From assembly GCF_026241855.1 (NCBI RefSeq), contig NZ_JAPJDC010000001.1, positions 2,480,001 to 2,544,000 on the forward strand: DNA of 64,000 bases, read 5' to 3'. Numbering within the stretch: position 1 is the first letter of the stretch; each line of letters opens with the position of its first letter. Positions 1 through 9,183 of the stretch are shown here, piece after piece. This stretch comes from Curtobacterium flaccumfaciens pv. betae (lineage in GTDB: Bacteria; Actinomycetota; Actinomycetes; Actinomycetales; Microbacteriaceae). The notes beneath the pieces are model-generated. The model was not told where the DNA came from, did no database searches, and was given only the letters and a program-made list of their open reading frames with translations. Made by a program: the position numbers and the translations under genes.

Positions 1-964
1 GCACGACGACCTTCTTGCCAGGGAACGCCGCGAGGAGCTGACGGTACGACTCGGTCTGCTCGTCGACCGTGGGGGCCTTGGGCGAGTCGAGGAAGAGGAA
101 CTCGGTGCGGAAGAGCCCCACGCCCTCCGCACCGAGAGCAACGGCGCCGGCGGCGTCGGCGGGGCTGCCGAGGTTCGCGAGCAGGGGCACGACGTGGCCG
201 TCGGCGAGCGCACCCGCGGTGAGCGGTGCTGCTGCGGCGGCGAGGCGGTCGGCGATGCGCTGGTCGACCTCGGCCACGAGCGCGTCGGACGGGTCGGTCG
301 AGACGGTGCCGGCCACGGCGTCGACGACGACGTGGACGCCGTCGGCCAGGTCGTCGGCACCGGTCACACCGACGATGGCGGTGATGCCCTTGGCACGGGC
401 GAGGATCGCGGTGTGCGAGGTCGGGCCGCCGTCACGGGTGACGAGAGCCAGGACCTTCTCGAGGTCGAGCAGCGCGGTGTCCGCCGGGGCGAGGTCGCGG
501 GCGACGAGGACGAAGGGGGTGTCCGACTCGGGGACGCCGGGGGCGTGCACGCCGCGGAGCTTGGCGATGATGCGCTGGGCGACGTCGTCGAGGTCGGCCG
601 CGCGCTCCCCCATGTAGCCGCCCATGCCGACGAGCAGGTCGCGGAACTGGGCGAACGCCTCGTACACGGCACGCTCGGCGTTGGTGCCGCCGTCGATGCG
701 GGTGTGCACGTCGTCGAGGAGCGTCGGGTCCTGCGCCATGAGCGCCTGGGCCTCGAGCACGGCCTGTGCGTCGCCACCGGCGAGCTGTCCGCGCTTGTTG
801 AGGTCGTCCGCCACGGCGGCCAGTGCGTCGTGCACGGCCTGCTTCGCGTCGTCCGCCGAGCCCACCAGGGCGTCCTTCGACGGTTCGCCGAGCGGGTCAG
901 CCATCCGGAGCACGGGGCCGTGGGCAACGCCACGGCCGACGCCGGTGCCGAGCAGTTCGGACAT
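1..964 (-). CDS. ptsI: Phosphoenolpyruvate-protein phosphotransferase (PTS enzyme I), C-terminus cut by window edge
   Basis: Cytoplasmic enzyme I takes phosphate from phosphoenolpyruvate onto a histidine and passes it to HPr, starting the sugar phosphotransfer chain. Only the first 321 codons are visible; the PEP-binding barrel lies beyond position 1. The phosphohistidine motif GGPTSHTAI places the active-site His at about residue 184, after the helical HPr-binding region. The start is ATG at 964 with AAGGAG 6 nt upstream. The gene is divergent from a DeoR-family regulator, and ptsH lies just beyond it, so all general PTS components sit together. Family assignment is firm. Confidence 0.95.
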   Translation of the reverse strand, partial: MSELLGTGVGRGVAHGPVLRMADPLGEPSKDALVGSADDAKQAVHDALAAVADDLNKRGQLAGGDAQAVLEAQALMAQDPTLLDDVHTRIDGGTNAERAVYEAFAQFRDLLVGMGGYMGERAADLDDVAQRIIAKLRGVHAPGVPESDTPFVLVARDLAPADTALLDLEKVLALVTRDGGPTSHTAILARAKGITAIVGVTGADDLADGVHVVVDAVAGTVSTDPSDALVAEVDQRIADRLAAAAAPLTAGALADGHVVPLLANLGSPADAAGAVALGAEGVGLFRTEFLFLDSPKAPTVDEQTESYRQLLAAFPGKKVVV

Positions 965-1057
965 TCGAGACTCCTTCATCTCACACGCGCTTGCGGTGGG
1001 GTGGATCGTTCGGTGCACACGACACGGGAACGGACCACGCCCGTGCGGCTGAGCAGC

Positions 1058-1106
1058 ACACTACCCCGCTTCGCGTTGACAAACAAACACATCCGGGGAT
1101 AAAAAT
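1058..1106. promoter_or_regulatory. Overlapping divergent promoters for ptsI and the DeoR gene
   Basis: On the plus strand TTGACA (1076-1081) is followed after 16 bp by GATAAA (1098-1103). On the minus strand TTGTTT (1086-1081) is followed after 17 bp by TAGTGT (1063-1058). The two -35 boxes overlap, so one protein bound here could control both directions. These are consensus matches by eye only. Confidence 0.5.
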
Positions 1107-1151
1107 GCAGAAACAGATGCCCGTTTGCGTCTGGCGGATCGAACGCAGGGG

Positions 1152-1170
1152 ACGACATCGCGCATGTCGT
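1152..1170. promoter_or_regulatory. Inverted repeat, candidate operator of the DeoR gene
   Basis: ACGACAT-N5-ATGTCGT is a perfect 7-bp dyad 45 bp before the DeoR-family start codon and downstream of its putative promoter. Such a position suits autorepression. Which protein binds is inferred, not shown. Confidence 0.4.
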
Positions 1171-1215
1171 GCCCGAGCATGTCCGTTCCGTTCCGACCCG
1201 AGACGACGAGGTCCG

Positions 1216-1986
1216 ATGTACGCACCAGAACGCCACCAGCGCATCGTCGAGCAGGCGCGCGCGCAGGGCCGAGTGGACGTCAAGGACCTGGCCGAGCTGC
1301 TCGCCGTCACGCCCGAGACCATCCGCCGCGACCTGACGAGCCTCGAGCGCCGCGGCCTCGTCCGTCGTGCGCACGGCGGTGCGATCCCCGTCGAGCGGAT
1401 CACCCTGCACCCCGGCGTCGGCGACCGCGGCGGGATCAACCAGACCGAGAAGATGGTCATCGCCGAGGCCGCCCTGGCGGAACTGCCGGAGAACGGCTCG
1501 ATCATGATCGACGCCGGCACCTCGACCATCTGCCTCGCCGAGCTGCTGCCGACCGACCGCGGGCTGACAGTCGTCACGCACTCGCTCCCCGTCGCCACCG
1601 CCGTCGCGAACCGCCCGGGCATCGACCTGCACCTGCTCGGCGGCAACATCCGCAGCGACTCCCTGGCCGGCGTCGGCACCTGGACGCACCAGCTCATCGG
1701 CATGGTCAGCGTCGATGTCGCCTTCATCAGCATCAACGGCATCACGCCGGAGCGCGGTCTGACGACCCACAACATGGCCGAGGCCGCCGTGAAGAGCGCG
1801 ATGATCAAGTCCGCACGACGGAGCATCCTGCTCGCCGACCACACCAAGTTCGGCCGCGAGGAGTTCGGTCGCGTCGCCCCGCTCGCCGCGATCGACACGA
1901 TCATCACCGACCCCGCCGTCAACCTCGACCTGGTCCGCGAGGTCGAGGCCGCCGGCACCGAGGTCTTCTGGCCCGGCCGACCCTGA
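1216..1986 (+). CDS. DeoR/GlpR-family transcriptional regulator, FruR-like
   Basis: A 256-residue repressor-type regulator. The N-terminal winged helix carries the DeoR signature VTPETIRRDLTSLE (about residues 31-44). The C-terminal DeoRC domain is a sugar-phosphate sensor of the ISOCOT fold, with the motif MIDAGTST near residue 97. ATG at 1216 is preferred because the protein then starts with the usual YAPERHQRI segment and GAGG lies a few bases upstream. It lies between ptsI and ptsH, as the fructose regulator FruR does in Corynebacterium, but no fruK or fructose EII gene is present here. The likely ligand is a phosphorylated sugar such as fructose-1-phosphate, by inference from context. 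Confidence 0.85.
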   Translation: MYAPERHQRIVEQARAQGRVDVKDLAELLAVTPETIRRDLTSLERRGLVRRAHGGAIPVERITLHPGVGDRGGINQTEKMVIAEAALAELPENGSIMIDAGTSTICLAELLPTDRGLTVVTHSLPVATAVANRPGIDLHLLGGNIRSDSLAGVGTWTHQLIGMVSVDVAFISINGITPERGLTTHNMAEAAVKSAMIKSARRSILLADHTKFGREEFGRVAPLAAIDTIITDPAVNLDLVREVEAAGTEVFWPGRP

Positions 1987-2055
1987 CCGTGCCCCGTTCC
2001 CGCCCACCCAGCGCTCGCTAGCATGAGCCAACCACCCATCGACAGGAGTACATCG

Positions 2056-2328
2056 ATGTCCGAAGCCACCCGCACCGTGACCGTCGCCAGCGCATCCGGC
2101 CTGCACGCTCGCCCCGCATCCCTCTTCGTCCAGACCGTGACGGCGTCGGGGCACCAGGTCACGATCGCCAAGGGCGACAAGTCCGGGAACGCCGGCAGCA
2201 TCCTCGCCCTGCTCGGGCTCGGCATCGAGAACGGCGACGAGGTCACCCTCACCGTGTCGGGCGACGACGCCGAGACCACGGCGGACAGCCTGGTCGAGTT
2301 CCTGAAGACGGACCACGACGCGGCCTGA
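2056..2328 (+). CDS. ptsH: Phosphocarrier protein HPr
   Basis: A 90-residue HPr that accepts phosphate from enzyme I and donates it to sugar-specific EIIA domains. The active-site motif is SGLHARPA with His17. The region NAGSI contains Ser48, equivalent to regulatory Ser46 of Firmicute HPr; whether an HPr kinase exists here is unknown. The start is ATG at 2056, after a strong AGGAG at 2044-2048. An in-frame ATG 33 nt earlier lacks a ribosome binding site and would add a tail not found in HPr. It follows the DeoR-family gene on the same strand. Confidence 0.95.
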   Translation: MSEATRTVTVASASGLHARPASLFVQTVTASGHQVTIAKGDKSGNAGSILALLGLGIENGDEVTLTVSGDDAETTADSLVEFLKTDHDAA

Positions 2329-2360
2329 TCGCGCAGGTCGCGTCCTGCACGCGACCACCA

Positions 2361-2408
2361 GACGGACGGGAGGCCTGTGGCTGCGCAGCCACGGGCCTCC
2401 CGTCCGTC
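2361..2408. terminator. Bidirectional hairpin terminator after ptsH
   Basis: A 15-bp perfect stem (2361-2375 with 2394-2408) encloses an 18-nt loop that itself contains GTGGCTGCGCAGCCAC. It lies between converging genes and shares the GACGGACGGGAGGCC stem with the hairpin at 8707-8754. Confidence 0.8.
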
Positions 2409-2420
2409 GTCCGGTCGCCG

Positions 2421-2753
2421 CTACGGCGCGATGGGCGGGATCGCGCGCAGCTCGCCCCAGGCGAAGGAGCTCTCGGCGATGAAGTCCTGCAGGTCGTCGG
2501 CGAGGTCGTGGAGGAGTCCGGGCAGGTCGTCGACGTCCTCGACGAGGCTCCTCGTCCCCTGGGTCTCGCCCCCGATCTTCCAGACGACGCTCATCGAGCC
2601 GTCGATGAGTTCGTCCTCCTCGTGGTCGAGTTCCCAGTCCCCGTGCGGGCTCACCCAGAAGCGGGCTGAGCGGAACTCGTCCGGACGGAGCATCTGCGCT
2701 GCCACGGGTCGGAACGCGGCGAGCAGCTCGCCGACGGTCATCACGACGGTCAT
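2421..2753 (-). CDS. Conserved-looking hypothetical protein (110 aa)
   Basis: I do not recognise the family. The protein is small, acidic and soluble, with no signal peptide or membrane segment; it is rich in Asp/Glu around DHEEDELIDG and has an amphipathic helix VDDLPGLLHDLADDLQDFI. The start is uncertain: ATG at 2753 has no ribosome binding site but lies 6 nt after a TACGAT -10 box, which suits a leaderless message; ATG at 2741 is the alternative. It is divergent from exonuclease III and convergent with ptsH. The reading frame continues upstream across the xth start, but that extension is a shadow. Confidence 0.65.
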   Translation of the reverse strand: MTVVMTVGELLAAFRPVAAQMLRPDEFRSARFWVSPHGDWELDHEEDELIDGSMSVVWKIGGETQGTRSLVEDVDDLPGLLHDLADDLQDFIAESSFAWGELRAIPPIAP

Positions 2754-2759
2754 GGGCAG

Positions 2760-2798
2760 ATCGTACGACCGAGGGCTGTCGGCACCCGCCGATAAGGT
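2760..2798. promoter_or_regulatory. Divergent leaderless promoters
   Basis: TAAGGT at 2793-2798 ends 7 nt before the xth ATG. On the other strand TACGAT (2765-2760) ends 6 nt before the ATG at 2753. Neither gene has a Shine-Dalgarno sequence, so both mRNAs probably begin at or next to the start codon. Confidence 0.55.
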
Positions 2799-2805
2799 GT
2801 TCTGC

Positions 2806-4700
<1,895 letters not shown>

Positions 4701-4702
4701 CC

Positions 4703-5257
4703 GTGCAGCCCGTCACGCTCGAGTCGGCGCGGGTCCGGCTCGACCTGCCCACCCGCGCCGACACCGCGGCGATCACCGAGGCCTGCCAGGACCCGGAGAT
4801 CGTCCGGTGGACGACGGTGCCGACGCCGTACCGCGAGCAGGATGCCCGGACCTTCGTCGACGCCCTGGTCGGACCGGGTTGGGCCTCGGACCGCGAGTAC
4901 ACGTGGGCGATCCGACCGGCCGGTTCGACGTGGCGCGCGGGCATCATCAGCTACCGGACCGCCGGTCGTGACCTCGGGTTCTGGCTCGCACCGTCCGCGC
5001 GCGGCGCCGGGCTCATGCACGACGCCGTCCAGCTCGTCGTCGACTGGGCGTTCGAGCAGGGCGCGCAGGACGTCTACTGGGAGTGCTACGAGGACAACAC
5101 GGCCTCGGCGGCGGTCGCACGTGCGGCCGGGTTCTCGTACACCGGCCTCGGCGCAGCCCGGGTTCCGGACCGGGACGGCGGCCCGACCACAGCGTGGACC
5201 GCACTGCGACGCGCCGACGGCACACCCGCATCCGAGCTCCCGTGGCCCAGCGCCTGA
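4703..5257 (+). CDS. GNAT-family N-acetyltransferase (RimJ/RimL type)
   Basis: A 184-residue acetyltransferase of the Acetyltransf_3 class that would move an acetyl group from acetyl-CoA to an amine; the substrate is unknown. The opening LESARVRLDLPTRADTAAI is typical of RimJ/RimL-like enzymes. The CoA-binding stretch is FWLAPSARGAGLM, and the C-terminal motif is NTASAAVARAAGF. The GTG start at 4703 lies 2 nt after the trpS stop, so translation is probably coupled. The next gene has its own promoter. Confidence 0.85.
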   Translation: MQPVTLESARVRLDLPTRADTAAITEACQDPEIVRWTTVPTPYREQDARTFVDALVGPGWASDREYTWAIRPAGSTWRAGIISYRTAGRDLGFWLAPSARGAGLMHDAVQLVVDWAFEQGAQDVYWECYEDNTASAAVARAAGFSYTGLGAARVPDRDGGPTTAWTALRRADGTPASELPWPSA

Positions 5258-5312
5258 ACGCGCTCACAACCGTGGTGACGTGTCACCCAACCACCGCCGG
5301 TAGGCTCGGCCC

Positions 5313-6428
5313 GTGAGCGACACGGCACGACCCACCGAGGTCCGGGCGATGCGCCGCGGGCTCGAACTCGCGGCCCTCGGGCCCGTCGTCGGCGACCACG
5401 CCCGCGTCGGCGCCGTGATCCTCTCCCCCGCCGGCGAGGTCCTCGCCGAGGGGTGGCACAAGGGCGCCGGCACCCCGCACGCCGAGGTCGACGCGATGGC
5501 CAAGGTCGATCCGGCACTGCTGCGCGGCGCAACGGCGGTCGTCACCCTCGAACCCTGCAACCACGTCGGGCGCACCGGGCCGTGCGCCGTGGCACTGCTC
5601 GACGCCGGGATCGCCCGGGTCGTCTACGCGATCGACGACCCCGGAGCCGACGTGCACGGCGGCGCCGACCGGCTCCGCGCCGCCGGGGTCCAGATCGTCT
5701 CCGGCGTCCTGGCCGACCAGGCCGAGGCGTTCCTCGAACGGTGGCTGCTCTCGGTCCGGCTCGGCCGACCGTGGGCCACCGTGAAGTGGGCTTCCAGCCT
5801 CGACGGGCGCGCCGCCGCTGCCGACGGCACGAGCAAGTGGATCACCGGCGCCGCCGCACGGCAGCACGTCCACGAACAGCGCGCCGCCCACGACGCGATC
5901 CTCGTCGGCACCGGCACCGTCCTGGCCGACGACCCGAGCCTGACCGCCCGCGGGGACGCCGGCGAACTCCTCGCCGACCAGCCGCTCGCCGTGGTGCTCG
6001 GTGACCGCCCGGTGCCGGCCGACGCCGCGGTCCGTCGGCACCCGCGCGGGCTCGTCACCCTGCCCGGACACGACCTGGCCACCTCGCTCGGTGCCCTGCG
6101 CGGGCACGGCGTGCACTCGGTCTTCGTCGAGGGTGGTCCCACGGTCGCCTCGGCGCTCATCGCCGCCGGACTCGTCGACGAGTACCTGGTGTACCTCGCC
6201 CCGGTGCTGCTCGGCGGACCCCGTGTCGCCCTCGACGACCTGGGGGTGGGAAGCATCTCCGAGCGTCGGCGGTTGGACGTACTATCGACCACCAGCCTCG
6301 GCCCCGACCTGCTGGTCCGAGCCCGACCGCACCGTCCGCAGCACCAGAACCAGCACCGCCAGCAACAGCAGCACGCGACACCCGGGCTCGGGAACGACGG
6401 GCCCACGAACGACCGGAGCACCCCATGA
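5313..6428 (+). CDS. ribD: Bifunctional riboflavin biosynthesis deaminase/reductase
   Basis: A 371-residue two-domain enzyme converting the GTP cyclohydrolase II product to 5-amino-6-(ribitylamino)uracil phosphate. The N-terminal deaminase has the zinc ligands HAEVDAM and PCNHVGRTGPC. The C-terminal reductase begins near residue 155 (VKWASSLDGR) and contains FVEGGPTVASAL. The last 30 residues form a low-complexity Gln/His tail that is not part of the fold. GTG at 5313 sits 6 nt after TAGGCT, so the transcript is probably leaderless, and no FMN riboswitch fits upstream. The stop overlaps the ribA start (ATGA). Confidence 0.94.
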   Translation: MSDTARPTEVRAMRRGLELAALGPVVGDHARVGAVILSPAGEVLAEGWHKGAGTPHAEVDAMAKVDPALLRGATAVVTLEPCNHVGRTGPCAVALLDAGIARVVYAIDDPGADVHGGADRLRAAGVQIVSGVLADQAEAFLERWLLSVRLGRPWATVKWASSLDGRAAAADGTSKWITGAAARQHVHEQRAAHDAILVGTGTVLADDPSLTARGDAGELLADQPLAVVLGDRPVPADAAVRRHPRGLVTLPGHDLATSLGALRGHGVHSVFVEGGPTVASALIAAGLVDEYLVYLAPVLLGGPRVALDDLGVGSISERRRLDVLSTTSLGPDLLVRARPHRPQHQNQHRQQQQHATPGLGNDGPTNDRSTP

Positions 6429-7093
6429 CCGATGCGCTGACCTCCCCCACGCCGGGGAGCCCGGTCAAGTTCGAGGTGTCGACGAACGTGCCGACCACCC
6501 ACGGCACCTTCCAGATGCGCGCCTACCGCGACCTCGTGACGAGCGCGGAGCACGTCGCGATCATCGGCACCCTGCCGGACGGCTCGATGCCCACCGACGG
6601 GGCACTCGTCCGGGTGCACTCCGAGTGCCTGACCGGTGAAGCCTTCGGGTCGTTGAAGTGCGAGTGCGGCCCCCAGCTCGACGCCGCGCTCGACACGATC
6701 GCGGCCGAGGGCGGTGTGGTCATCTACCTGCGCGGGCAGGAGGGCCGTGGCATCGGTCTCATCAACAAGCTCAAGGCCTACCGCCTGCAAGAGGACGGTC
6801 TCGACACCCTCGACGCCAACCTCGCGCTCGGCCTGCCCGCCGACTCCCGCGCCTACGGCGGCGCCGCGGGCATCCTCGCCGACCTCGGCATCACCCGCGT
6901 CCGGCTGCTGTCCAACAACCCGGAGAAGCGCCGCCAGCTCGAGGAGCACGGCATCACCGTCGACTCGCTCGTGCCGCTCGTCGTCGGCATCTCGGCACAG
7001 AACGCCGGGTACCTGGACACCAAGCGCGACCGGATGGGCCACCAGTTGCCGGAGCACCTCGAAGCCGGGGCCGGCGCGGGCGCGGGCGCCTGA
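6425..7093 (+). CDS. ribA: GTP cyclohydrolase II, stand-alone
   Basis: A 222-residue enzyme that opens the imidazole ring of GTP, the first step of riboflavin synthesis. The zinc site is SECLTGEAFGSLKCECG and the nucleophile/GTP-binding motif RGQEGRGIGL follows. Unlike many actinobacterial RibBA proteins it has no N-terminal dihydroxybutanone-phosphate synthase domain. It ends in an Ala/Gly repeat tail. Start and ribD stop overlap by 4 nt. No ribE, ribB or ribH follows, so the rest of the pathway must be encoded elsewhere, or this pair is an extra copy. Confidence 0.94.
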   Translation: MTDALTSPTPGSPVKFEVSTNVPTTHGTFQMRAYRDLVTSAEHVAIIGTLPDGSMPTDGALVRVHSECLTGEAFGSLKCECGPQLDAALDTIAAEGGVVIYLRGQEGRGIGLINKLKAYRLQEDGLDTLDANLALGLPADSRAYGGAAGILADLGITRVRLLSNNPEKRRQLEEHGITVDSLVPLVVGISAQNAGYLDTKRDRMGHQLPEHLEAGAGAGAGA

Positions 7094-7138
7094 GCGCGCG
7101 CCGGCGACGGACGCTGCGGCCAGCTGACTCTGGGCTGA

Positions 7139-7288
7139 TTCGCAGGCAGACGACATCTGTCGTATGATCGGGCTTCCGTCACAAGCGGTCCCCCCTCAGC
7201 CGAACGCACCCGATCGGTGCCCGCGCCACCCCGCGCGAACCGATCGGTGTCCGCCGTTTCGGATCCTCGTGCTCCCCGTCGGGAGCAC
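7139..7288 (+). promoter_or_regulatory. Promoter, operator and structured 5' leader of the MFS gene
   Basis: TATGAT at 7163-7168 looks like a -10 box. A dyad ACGACA-TC-TGTCGT (7150-7163) abuts it, as a repressor site would. The roughly 145-nt leader contains two copies of CCGATCGGTG exactly 30 bp apart (near 7210 and 7240) and a perfect 8-bp hairpin with a 4-nt loop at 7269-7288, 25 nt before the ATG. Confidence 0.45.
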
Positions 7289-7313
7289 GCAGCACGGAAG
7301 ACCCCGCACTGTC

Positions 7314-8693
7314 ATGACCGCCGCCCCGGCACCCGCAACGCCCACCTCCGCTCCGGCACCCGCCGGCAACCCGCGCTCCCGCGTCGTCATCGCGAGCCTC
7401 GTCGGCACGTCGATCGAGTTCTACGACTTCTACGTCTACGCGACCGCCGCGGTGCTCGTCTTCCCGACGCTGTTCTTCCCGAACGAGGACCCGACGGCCT
7501 CGCAGCTGTCCTCCTTCGTCACGTTCGCCCTGGCGTTCTTCGCCCGGCCGGTCGGGTCGATCATCTTCGGGCACTTCGGCGACCGGATCGGACGGAAGAC
7601 CACCCTCGTCGCATCGCTGCTCGTGATGGGCACCGCCACGTTCCTGATCGGCTGCCTGCCGACCTTCGACACCATCGGGGTCTGGGCCCCGGTCCTGCTC
7701 GCCGTGATGCGCTTCGCCCAGGGCGTCGGCCTCGGCGGCGAGTGGTCCGGCGCGGCCCTGCTCGCGACCGAGAACGCGCCGAAGGGCAAGCGCGGCGTGT
7801 TCGGCTCGATGCCGCAGCTCGGTGCCCCGATCGGCTTCCTGCTCGCGAACGGCCTGTTCATCGCGATCAACGCGGCGATGCCCGCCGGTGCCGACGGCAC
7901 CCCGAACGCCGACTTCCAGGCGTGGGGCTGGCGCATCCCGTTCCTGCTCTCCGCCGTGCTCGTCATCATCGGCCTCTACGTGCGCTTCAAGCTCGTCGAG
8001 TCGCCGGTGTTCCGCGGTGTGCAGGAGTCCGGCACGGTCGCGAAGGTCCCGCTCGGCCGGGTGTTCCGCACCTCGTGGCGGGCCGTCATCGTCGGCACCT
8101 TCGGCATGGTCGCCACGTACGTGCTCTTCTACTTCATGACGACGTTCACGCTGTCGTACGGCACGACCGGCGCCGAGGCGAGCGCACTCGTCCCGAAGGT
8201 CGGCCTCGGCTACACCCGTGGCGAGTTCCTGACGCTGCTCATGATCGGCGTCGTGTTCTTCGGCATCTTCACCCCGATCGCCGGGCTGCTCGCCGACAGG
8301 TTCGGCCGCCGCAAGACCCTCATCCCGACCACCATCGGCATCGCGCTGTTCGGCCTGACGTTCCAGTTCTGGTTCGCGGCGTCGAGTGGGCCGATCACCG
8401 TGGTGACGTTCCTCATCGTCGGGCTCTCGCTGATGGGGCTGACCTTCGGTCCGATGGGTGCGCTGCTGCCCGAGCTGTTCCCGACGAACGTCCGGTACAC
8501 CGGCTCGGCCATCGCGTACAACGTCGCGTCGATCCTCGGTGCGTCACTCGCCCCGACCATCGCGTTGGCACTCTGGAAGCCGGACGGCGACATCTTCCTG
8601 GTCGGCCTGTACCTGACGATCGCCGCGGTCGTGACGCTGGTCGCGCTGCTCTTCGTGCGCGAGACCAAGTCGAAGGACATCGCCGACGCCTGA
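7314..8693 (+). CDS. MFS transporter, metabolite:H+ symporter (MHS) family
   Basis: A 459-residue membrane protein with about 12 transmembrane segments. It resembles the MHS family of proline/betaine, alpha-ketoglutarate and shikimate symporters. The first segment has the family motif TSIEFYDFYVYATAA. The MFS loop motif is FGHFGDRIGRKTT, repeated in weaker form as LADRFGRRKT between helices 8 and 9. The N-terminus is a Pro/Ala-rich cytoplasmic tail. ATG at 7314 was chosen because the upstream in-frame extension is leader sequence with a promoter and hairpin. The substrate cannot be told from sequence. A strong palindromic terminator follows. Confidence 0.9.
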   Translation: MTAAPAPATPTSAPAPAGNPRSRVVIASLVGTSIEFYDFYVYATAAVLVFPTLFFPNEDPTASQLSSFVTFALAFFARPVGSIIFGHFGDRIGRKTTLVASLLVMGTATFLIGCLPTFDTIGVWAPVLLAVMRFAQGVGLGGEWSGAALLATENAPKGKRGVFGSMPQLGAPIGFLLANGLFIAINAAMPAGADGTPNADFQAWGWRIPFLLSAVLVIIGLYVRFKLVESPVFRGVQESGTVAKVPLGRVFRTSWRAVIVGTFGMVATYVLFYFMTTFTLSYGTTGAEASALVPKVGLGYTRGEFLTLLMIGVVFFGIFTPIAGLLADRFGRRKTLIPTTIGIALFGLTFQFWFAASSGPITVVTFLIVGLSLMGLTFGPMGALLPELFPTNVRYTGSAIAYNVASILGASLAPTIALALWKPDGDIFLVGLYLTIAAVVTLVALLFVRETKSKDIADA

Positions 8694-8706
8694 TCGGCGA
8701 CCACCT

Positions 8707-8754
8707 GACGGACGGGAGGCCCGGTGCCAGCTGGCACCGGGCCTCCCGTCCGTC
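8707..8754. terminator. Perfect 48-bp palindromic terminator
   Basis: Positions 8707-8730 and 8731-8754 are exact reverse complements with no unpaired centre. It follows the MFS stop by 13 nt. The outer 15 bp match the stem of the terminator at 2361-2408. Confidence 0.8.
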
Positions 8755-8817
8755 ATGTGCGCGCCTCGCCCCCCCCGCGCAACACGCCGTCGTGTCAGCG
8801 GGACGCCGCATGCCCTC

Positions 8818-8847
8818 CGAGACGCCGCCGGATTCGGCGGCGTCTCG
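8818..8847. other. Second hairpin in the MFS-HTH intergenic region
   Basis: A 12-bp perfect stem (8818-8829 with 8836-8847) with loop GGATTC lies between the MFS terminator and the HTH-gene promoter. It may be a back-up terminator. No gene is visible between 8694 and 8960. Confidence 0.5.
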
Positions 8848-8912
8848 CGCGCGTGGCAGCGTCGAACGAAGACGCCGGCGTCTGCGCACCCGGTGCAGCG
8901 CGGCGAGACGCC

Positions 8913-8956
8913 GTCAACGCAGGTTGACGGATGTCGGTGCGTCAATGTAGGTTGAC
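8913..8956 (+). promoter_or_regulatory. Promoter overlapped by two identical-class operators
   Basis: Two dyads, GTCAACGCAGGTTGAC (8913-8928) and GTCAATGTAGGTTGAC (8941-8956), lie 28 bp apart. The right half of the first contains the -35 box TTGACG (8924-8929). The second contains the -10 box TAGGTT (8948-8953), giving an 18-bp spacer. The start codon follows 7 nt later. This arrangement strongly suggests repression, probably by the product of the gene itself. Confidence 0.65.
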
Positions 8957-8960
8957 AGGC

Positions 8961-9176
8961 ATGGACCGACCGACCATCACGAGCCTCGCGGCCGGAGCAT
9001 CGGGGGACGACCCGTTCTCCGCCCTCGCCAACGTGCGGGAACTGCGCCGTGAGCTCGACCGGACCGAAGAGCTCGCCGCGCGACGTGCCCGCACCGCCGG
9101 CGCCTCGTGGCAGGAGATCGCGACGCTGCTCGGTGTCAGCCGACAGGCAGTGCACAAGAAGTACGGCAGAAACTAG
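8961..9176 (+). CDS. Small helix-turn-helix DNA-binding protein
   Basis: A 71-residue protein with a helical region rich in charged residues (residues 23-40) and a C-terminal HTH: ASWQEIATLLGVSRQAVHKK. Such small regulators are commonly encoded beside transporters in actinobacteria. ATG at 8961 is preferred over an in-frame start 30 nt upstream because the latter falls inside the operator/promoter. No ribosome binding site is present, consistent with a leaderless message. The ABC transporter gene begins 7 nt after its stop, so the two are co-transcribed. It is probably the repressor of this pair, by inference from the overlapping operators. Confidence 0.8.
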   Translation: MDRPTITSLAAGASGDDPFSALANVRELRRELDRTEELAARRARTAGASWQEIATLLGVSRQAVHKKYGRN

Positions 9177-9183
9177 GAACACG

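Noticed and set aside
5258..5312. FMN riboswitch before ribD
   Set aside because: Only 55 bp separate the genes, the promoter box lies 6 nt from the start codon and no riboswitch core is present.
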